Positions 58,921 to 64,000 of a stretch of DNA of 64,000 nucleotides are shown piece by piece (the first letter of the stretch is position 1; the number at the start of each line of letters is the position of its first letter). The DNA comes from Thauera sp. GDN1 (GTDB lineage: Bacteria > Pseudomonadota > Gammaproteobacteria > Burkholderiales > Rhodocyclaceae). Made by a program: the position numbers and the translations under genes. Below the pieces are notes generated by a model. It made no database searches, had not been told where the DNA came from, and worked only from the letters and a program-made list of their open reading frames with translations. Location: positions 1,240,001-1,304,000 of the forward strand of contig NZ_CP097870.1 of the NCBI RefSeq assembly GCF_029223545.1. The letters run 5' to 3'.

Positions 58921-60604
58921 AGGCGATCTCCGGGGCCTTGCCGCTCAGCTGGCGGGCGCGCTGCAAGGCCTCTTCGAGCGTGGCGGTGATGTTGTCGTCG
59001 CCCAGGCGGTCGAGGAAACCCGAGCGGAACACGATGGAGCCCGGCTGCGAGCCGAGCCGGCACAGGATCATGTGGGCGCCGCGCTTCTGCAGGTTGCGGT
59101 GCAGGGTCTGCAGGATGTCGAGGCCGGTGGTGTCGAGGCTGATCACGCGGTCCATGTCGAGGATCACCACGTCGGGGTGGCCGTCCTGCATCAGCAGCAG
59201 GTTCTCGAGCTTGTTGGCGGCACCGAAGAAGAGGCTGCCGGAGAGCTTGTAGGCGAGGATGCGCGGCGTGCCGTCCTCGCGCAGCTGGGTCTCCGCGCCG
59301 TCGAGCTCGGGCAGGGCGATGCGCTCGATGCGGGTGAGGTCCGACATGCGGTACATGAAGAACAGGCTCGCCAGCACCATGCCGATCTCGACTGCCAGCG
59401 TGAGGTCGAACACCACGGTGACCAGGAAGGTGCCGAGCAGGATGGTGCGGTACTGCAGCGAGTAGCGCGCCAGCTCCCGCGGCGCGAAGGCGTGCCATTC
59501 GCCCATGTTGATCGACACCATGACCACGATCGCCGACAGCGTGGCGAGCGGGATGTGGCTGGCGAGCGGGGCGAGCGCGAGCACGATGGCGAGCAGCACG
59601 GCGGCGTGGATGATGCCGGCGACCGGCGTGCGGCCGCCGGTGCGGATGTTGGTGGCGGTGCGCGCGATCGCGCCGGTGGCGGCGAAGCCGCCGAACAGCG
59701 GCGCGGCGAGGTTGGCGATGCCCTGGGCCATCAACTCCTGGTTGGGGTCGTGGCGGTCGTCGATCTGGCTGTCGGCGACGCGGGCGGAGAGCAGCGACTC
59801 GATGGCGCCCAGCAGTGCGATCGTGATCGCCGGCGCGATCAGCTTGCCGAGCGCCGACAGGCTCAGTTCCGGCAGGCCGAAGGCCGGGATCTCCTGCGGG
59901 ATGCCGCCGAAGCGGCTGCCGATGGTGTCGACCGGCAGGGCCGCCAGCGCATTCACCGCGGTCATGACGATCAGCACCGCGAGCGGTCCGGGCAGGCGGC
60001 GCATCCACGCGGTCCTGACCGCCTGCCGGTTCCACGCCACCAGGATCGCCAGCGACACGACGGCGACCGCCACCGTGGGCAGGTCCACCGTCGGCAGCGC
60101 CGCGATCAGCGCGCCCATCTTGGCGAAGAACTCGCCCGGCAGGTTGTCGATCTTGAGGCCGAGGAAGTCCTTGATCTGCGAGATGAAGATCACCACCGCG
60201 ATGCCGTTGGTGAAGCCGATGACCACCGACAGCGGGATGAAGCGGATCATGTTGCCCAGGCGCAGCGCACCCATTGCGAACAGCAGCACGCCGGACATCA
60301 TCGTGGCGATGAGCAGGTTCTGCACGCCGAGGTCGGCGACGATGGCGTAGATGATCGGGATGAAGGCGCCGGTGGGACCACCGATCTGTACCTTCGATCC
60401 GCCGAGCAGGGCGATCAGGAAGCCGGCGACGATCGCGGTCCAGATGCCGGCGGTGGGCGACATGCCGGAGGCGATTGCGAATGCCATCGCCAGCGGTAGC
60501 GCGAGCACGCCGACGGTGATGCCGGCGGAGAGGTCGCCGACGAAGGCTGCGCGGCCGTAACCGGACAGGGTGTCGAGAAGCTTGGGACGGAAGTTGATTT
60601 TCAT
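58913..60604 (-). CDS. SulP-family anion transporter with STAS domain
   Basis: A 563-residue permease of the SLC26/SulP family. The membrane domain (about 20-420) has [17 protein letters not shown] [35 protein letters not shown] and the family's [20 protein letters not shown]. The STAS domain (about 440-550) contains [19 protein letters not shown], with the regulatory serine position occupied. It may import sulfate, bicarbonate or dicarboxylates; the substrate is open. Overlap with acyP suggests coupled translation. Confidence 0.92.
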   Translation of the reverse strand: MKINFRPKLLDTLSGYGRAAFVGDLSAGITVGVLALPLAMAFAIASGMSPTAGIWTAIVAGFLIALLGGSKVQIGGPTGAFIPIIYAIVADLGVQNLLIATMMSGVLLFAMGALRLGNMIRFIPLSVVIGFTNGIAVVIFISQIKDFLGLKIDNLPGEFFAKMGALIAALPTVDLPTVAVAVVSLAILVAWNRQAVRTAWMRRLPGPLAVLIVMTAVNALAALPVDTIGSRFGGIPQEIPAFGLPELSLSALGKLIAPAITIALLGAIESLLSARVADSQIDDRHDPNQELMAQGIANLAAPLFGGFAATGAIARTATNIRTGGRTPVAGIIHAAVLLAIVLALAPLASHIPLATLSAIVVMVSINMGEWHAFAPRELARYSLQYRTILLGTFLVTVVFDLTLAVEIGMVLASLFFMYRMSDLTRIERIALPELDGAETQLREDGTPRILAYKLSGSLFFGAANKLENLLLMQDGHPDVVILDMDRVISLDTTGLDILQTLHRNLQKRGAHMILCRLGSQPGSIVFRSGFLDRLGDDNITATLEEALQRARQLSGKAPEIAYA

Positions 60605-60702
60605 GCTGTCTCCGCTGCGTACTTGAACAGGACGGGGCGCGAGGCCCGGACAGCGCCGCTGCGAACCAGGTTACGACAGGCGGCGCGGGCTGCGGAGACG
60701 GT

Positions 60703-60748
60703 CACCCTCGACCCGCGTGGTGCAGGACGATCCAGCGTTTCGAGGGTG
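60703..60748. repeat. Inverted repeat after metG
   Basis: CACCCTCGA (60703-60711) and TCGAGGGTG (60740-60748) are perfectly complementary with a 28-base centre. It lies 25 bases downstream of the metG stop on the minus strand and has no T-run. The 169-base space to SulP contains no supported gene. Confidence 0.45.
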
Positions 60749-60773
60749 TGAGCGGCATGGCGACGGGGCGGGC

Positions 60774-62954
60774 TTACTTCACCTTCATGCCGGGCTGCGC
60801 GCCGGCGTCCGGCGACAGGATGAAGAGGCCGGGGGTCTTGCCTTCGGCGTCGGAGGCGGCGAGCACCATGCCCTCGCTCATGCCGAACTTCATCTTGCGC
60901 GGCGCGAGATTGGCGACCATCACCGTCATGCGCCCGACCAGCGTCGCCGGATCGTAGGCCGACTTGATGCCGGCGAAGACCTGGCGCGGCCTGGGGTTGC
61001 CGGCATCGTCGGTTTCGCCGATGTCGAGCGAGAGGCGGATGAGCTTGTCGGCGCCCTCGACGTGCTCGGCATTGACGATCCTGGCGATGCGCAGGTCGAC
61101 CTTGGTGAAGTCGTCGATCGCGATGTGCGCCGAGGGCGTCTCGGCCGCCTGCGCGGCGTGCTGCTGCTTTTCCGCATGGCGCTGCTGCGAGGATGCGGCC
61201 TTGGCGACCGCCGCTTCCTTGACCGGCGCCGCGGCAGCCGGGGCGAGCGACTCGCGGTTGGCTTCGAGGAGCGCATCGATCTGCTTGCGCTCGACGCGGG
61301 TCATCAGGTGGCTGTAAGCCTGGATGGTGTGGCCGGCGGGCAGCGCCGCCCACTCGCCCTGCCAGTCCATGGCCGGGATGGCGAGGAAGGCCTCGACCTG
61401 CGCGGCCAGCGCCGGCAGCACCGGCTTGAGATAGCGGGTGAGGTCGCGGAACATGGTCAGCGCGGTGCTGCACACCGAATGCAGGCGGGCTTCCTGGCCC
61501 TCCTGCTTGGCGAGCTCCCAGGGCTTGTGGTCGTTGACGTACTGGTTGGCGACGTCGGCCAGACGCATGATCTCGCGCAGCGCGCGGCTGTAGTCGCGTT
61601 CGTCATAGGCAGCGGCGATGCGGCCATCGGTCCACGCGGCGGCGAATTCGGCGCAGGCGGCGGCATCGACCTCGCCCAGCCTGCCGTCGAAGCGCTTGCC
61701 GATGAAGCCGGCGCAGCGGCTGGCGATGTTCACGAACTTGCCGACGAGGTCCGAATTGACCTTGGCGATCATGTCGTCGAGGTTGAGATCGACGTCTTCC
61801 ATGGTGCCGTTCGACTTGCCGGCGAAGTAATAGCGCAGCCACTCGGGGTTGAGCTTCTGCGTGATGTAGGAGTGCGCGGTGATGAAGGTGCCGCGGCTCT
61901 TGCTCATCTTGGCGCCGTCGACGGTGAGGAAGCCGTTGACGCACAACTGGCTGGGCGTGGCGTAGCCGGCGAACTTCAGCATCGCCGGCCAGAACAGGGC
62001 GTGGAAATAAAGGATGTCCTTGCCGATGAAGTGCACCATCTCGGTGCCGGCTGCGGCGGCGCGGGCGGCGTCGGTGTAGTCCTCGACCGCGATCGTCTCG
62101 CCGGCGGCGGCGCGCTTGGCGGCGAGGTTGCGGAAGCTGGCGAGGTAGCCGATCGGCGCGTCCAGCCAGACGTAGAAGTACTTGCCCGGCGCGCCCGGGA
62201 TCTCGAAGCCGAAGTAGGGCGCGTCACGCGAGATGTCCCAGTCGGAAAGCTTGTTCTCGCCTTCCTCGCCCAGCCACTCCTTCATCTTGTTGGCCGCTTC
62301 CGCCTGCAGGCGGCGCTCGCCGGCGGCGTTGGTGCCGCGCGTCCACTCCCGAAGGAAGGCGACCGCGCGCTCGTCCGACAGGCGGAAGAAGTAGTGCTCC
62401 GAGGTCTTCAGCACCGGCTTGGCGCCCGAGACCGCCGAGTACGGGTTCTTGAGTTCGGTGGGGGCGTAGGCCGCGCCGCAGGCCTCGCAGTTGTCGCCAT
62501 ACTGGTCGGCCGCGCCGCACTTGGGGCACTCGCCCTTGATGAAGCGGTCGGGGAGGAACATCTCCTTGACCGGGTCGTAGTACTGCTCGATCGAGCGCGT
62601 GTCGATGAGGCCGCCGGCCTTGAGCCTGGCGTAGATGTCCTCGGCGTAGAGGCGGTTCTCGGCGCTGTGGGTGGAGTGGTAGTTGTCGAAGGCGACGCCG
62701 AAGGCGGTGAAGTCGCGCAGGTGCTCGCCGTGGACGCGGTCGATCAGCTGCTCGGGCGTGAGGCCTTCCTTCTCGGCGCGCAGCATGACCGGCGTGCCGT
62801 GGGTGTCGTCCGCACAGACGTAGTGCACCGCATGGCCGCGCATGCGCTGGTAGCGCACCCAGATGTCGGCCTGGATGTAGCCCACCAGGTGGCCGAGGTG
62901 GATGTCGCCGTTGGCGTAGGGCAGGGCGTTGGTGACGAGGATCTTGCGGGGCAT
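60774..62954 (-). CDS. metG: Methionine-tRNA ligase
   Basis: A 726-residue class I synthetase. HIGH-type motif in [23 protein letters not shown] in [12 protein letters not shown], a zinc insert with CPKC and CEAC, and a C-terminal tRNA-binding domain (about 620-726: [23 protein letters not shown]), joined by an Ala/Gln-rich linker. It charges tRNA-Met and the initiator tRNA. ATG at 62954 is at the conserved [15 protein letters not shown]. Confidence 0.97.
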   Translation of the reverse strand: MPRKILVTNALPYANGDIHLGHLVGYIQADIWVRYQRMRGHAVHYVCADDTHGTPVMLRAEKEGLTPEQLIDRVHGEHLRDFTAFGVAFDNYHSTHSAENRLYAEDIYARLKAGGLIDTRSIEQYYDPVKEMFLPDRFIKGECPKCGAADQYGDNCEACGAAYAPTELKNPYSAVSGAKPVLKTSEHYFFRLSDERAVAFLREWTRGTNAAGERRLQAEAANKMKEWLGEEGENKLSDWDISRDAPYFGFEIPGAPGKYFYVWLDAPIGYLASFRNLAAKRAAAGETIAVEDYTDAARAAAAGTEMVHFIGKDILYFHALFWPAMLKFAGYATPSQLCVNGFLTVDGAKMSKSRGTFITAHSYITQKLNPEWLRYYFAGKSNGTMEDVDLNLDDMIAKVNSDLVGKFVNIASRCAGFIGKRFDGRLGEVDAAACAEFAAAWTDGRIAAAYDERDYSRALREIMRLADVANQYVNDHKPWELAKQEGQEARLHSVCSTALTMFRDLTRYLKPVLPALAAQVEAFLAIPAMDWQGEWAALPAGHTIQAYSHLMTRVERKQIDALLEANRESLAPAAAAPVKEAAVAKAASSQQRHAEKQQHAAQAAETPSAHIAIDDFTKVDLRIARIVNAEHVEGADKLIRLSLDIGETDDAGNPRPRQVFAGIKSAYDPATLVGRMTVMVANLAPRKMKFGMSEGMVLAASDAEGKTPGLFILSPDAGAQPGMKVK

Positions 62955-62989
62955 GGTGTCTGGGGACGGATCGGCTTGATAAAGACAGG

Positions 62990-62998
62990 AGTTTAACA
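62990..62998 (-). promoter_or_regulatory. Extended -10 promoter of metG
   Basis: On the minus strand TGTTAAACT (TG, one base, TAAACT) lies 36 bases before the metG ATG. Confidence 0.45.
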
Positions 62999-63028
62999 AA
63001 GCGGGCGCGGAGCCTGCATGCGCAGGCC

Positions 63029-63601
63029 TCAGGGTTGGCGGCTGAGGATCAGTTCGATCCGGCGGTTGCGGGTGCGCCCGTCCTCGGTGGCGTTGCTGGT
63101 CAGCGGGTCGGCCTCGCCGCGGCCGTCGGCGGACAGGCGCTCGAGCGCGATGCCGCGCTGGCGCAGGTATTCCACCACCGCTTCGGCGCGCGCGATCGAC
63201 AGTTGCAGGTTGATCATCTCGCTGCCCTGGCTGTCGGTGTGGCCGACCACCTTCACCGCTGCGCCTTCCTCGGGGGCCAGCACAGGTGCCAGCGCGTCGA
63301 GCGCCTTGGCGAGCGAGGTGCGGATCTCCGTTTTTCCGCTCGCGAAGCCGTCGGCCACCGGGATCTGCAGGCGCAGGCCCTGCCTGTCGGCGCGGCCGAT
63401 CTCGATGCCTTTCACGCCTGCGCTGGCGGCGGCGAGGCGCTGTTGCAGGGCGGACCAGTCTGGCTCGGCCGTCGGGGTACGGACTAGGGCGTGGCGGTTG
63501 ATCGGGTCGGAGGTTTGAACGCTGGCGGGGGTGGCGCAGGCGGCGAGCAGCGAGACGAGGCCCACTGCGGGCAGCAAACGGATCAGTCGTGAGGTGTTCA
63601 T
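63029..63601 (-). CDS. OmpA-family lipoprotein
   Basis: A 190-residue protein with a lipoprotein signal (lipobox LAAC, Cys 22) and a C-terminal OmpA-like peptidoglycan-binding domain: [31 protein letters not shown] and NRRIEL at the end, with the Asp and Arg that bind diaminopimelate. The linker 25-90 has no recognised fold. It would tether the outer membrane to the cell wall. Divergent from apbC. Confidence 0.9.
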   Translation of the reverse strand: MNTSRLIRLLPAVGLVSLLAACATPASVQTSDPINRHALVRTPTAEPDWSALQQRLAAASAGVKGIEIGRADRQGLRLQIPVADGFASGKTEIRTSLAKALDALAPVLAPEEGAAVKVVGHTDSQGSEMINLQLSIARAEAVVEYLRQRGIALERLSADGRGEADPLTSNATEDGRTRNRRIELILSRQP

Positions 63602-63715
63602 TTCGGGTAATGCACGATTGCGCACGGCAGAAGCGCGGCGCGGATGGGAGAAGCCAGGGGAACCGCAGGGAGAAACCCTGCTCAGATCGCGGGTGAGTGA
63701 ATCCGCCCGCTCCGG

Positions 63716-63721
63716 TATGAT
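63716..63721 (+). promoter_or_regulatory. -10 candidate for apbC
   Basis: TATGAT on the plus strand, 50 bases before the ATG, followed by a leader stem CTGCCG/CGGCAG (63723-63742). No clear -35. Confidence 0.35.
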
Positions 63722-63771
63722 TCTGCCGCTTTCACCCGGCAGCGGGTGCACCGATTTTCGAGGACAACGCG

Positions 63772-64000
63772 ATGAGTCTTGACCAGCAAACCGTAACCGA
63801 AGCGCTCAAGCGGGTGATCGACCCGAACACCGGCAAGGATTTCGTGGCCGGCCGCGCCATCCGCAACCTTTCCGTCGACGGCGGCACGGTGCGCTTCGAC
63901 GTCGAGCTCGGTTACCCGGCGAAGAGTCAGCACGAGCCGATCCGCGCGCTGCTGAGCGAGGCGGTGGCGAAGCTGCCCGGCGTCGAGCGCGTGGAAGTGA
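63772..64000 (+). CDS. apbC: Iron-sulfur cluster carrier protein ApbC/Mrp, N-terminal part (runs off the window)
   Basis: The first 76 codons, which form the MIP18/DUF59 domain: VTEALKRVIDPNTGKDFVAG and VRFDVELGYPAKSQHEPIRALLSEAVAKLPGVERVEV. This domain precedes the P-loop ATPase of Mrp/ApbC proteins that carry [4Fe-4S] clusters; the ATPase itself lies outside the window, so the assignment rests on the N-terminal domain and typical position next to metG. Confidence 0.85.
   Translation, partial: MSLDQQTVTEALKRVIDPNTGKDFVAGRAIRNLSVDGGTVRFDVELGYPAKSQHEPIRALLSEAVAKLPGVERVEV

Overview
The window is one stretch of a high-GC betaproteobacterial chromosome. Gene content and order (biotin genes, a beta-type PldA, a Mg-type HemB, paired TRAP transporters, the rhodanese-grxC-secB-gpsA block) fit Rhodocyclales such as Thauera, Azoarcus or Aromatoleum. 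That placement is an inference, since no rRNA marker is present. About 60 genes are packed almost edge to edge. I see no tRNA, rRNA, insertion sequence, prophage or CRISPR array.

Layout. 1-3133 (minus): end of phoU, moeA-rpiA, and a cytochrome c4. 3255-5738 (plus): engB, then hemB with a GNAT gene, separated by a cluster of hairpins that reads on the minus strand as a sigma-E-type small RNA gene. 5768-8383 (minus): bioB-bioC-HAD phosphatase. 8432-9696 (plus): comF and trmL. 9737-12797 (minus): arsR-rhodanese-grxC-secB-SH3-gpsA. 13024-17066 (plus): EnvC-like activator, CtpA protease, an unknown small protein and a MoeB/ThiF enzyme. 17085-19986 (minus): glyA-nrdR-ribD. 20116-28195: two paralogous TRAP transporters of the alpha-keto-acid/chloroaromatic type around a histidine phosphatase. 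28303-33958: pmbA, yjgA, mog, a methyltransferase and msrP-msrQ. 34142-41802: aroG, dinB, an ABC half-transporter, a cobalamin adenosyltransferase and alaS. 41949-42866: a solitary Mrr-type nuclease with AT-richer codons, the clearest accessory gene. 42914-48816: FKBP isomerase, a NavBac-type sodium channel, a TerC/Alx protein behind a yybP-ykoY manganese riboswitch, a CNNM/CorC protein, an AI-2E permease and an orphan ParA. 49164-64000: maeB, an unusual PldA, a quinone oxidoreductase, dnaE, mscS, SulP with acylphosphatase, metG, an OmpA-like lipoprotein and the start of apbC/mrp.

Functional themes are cofactor synthesis (molybdopterin, biotin, haem, riboflavin, cobalamin activation), carboxylate uptake through TRAP systems feeding central metabolism (malic enzyme), and envelope maintenance (SecB, EnvC, CtpA, PldA, MsrPQ). 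Most of it is conserved housekeeping. The least described items are the candidate sigma-E small RNA at 3950-4042, the ArsR regulator whose cysteine spacing and partner genes suggest persulfide sensing (12468-12839), the duplicated TRAP cassette, the PldA with an Asp in place of the catalytic Asn, and the small HMA-like protein at 15844-16296.
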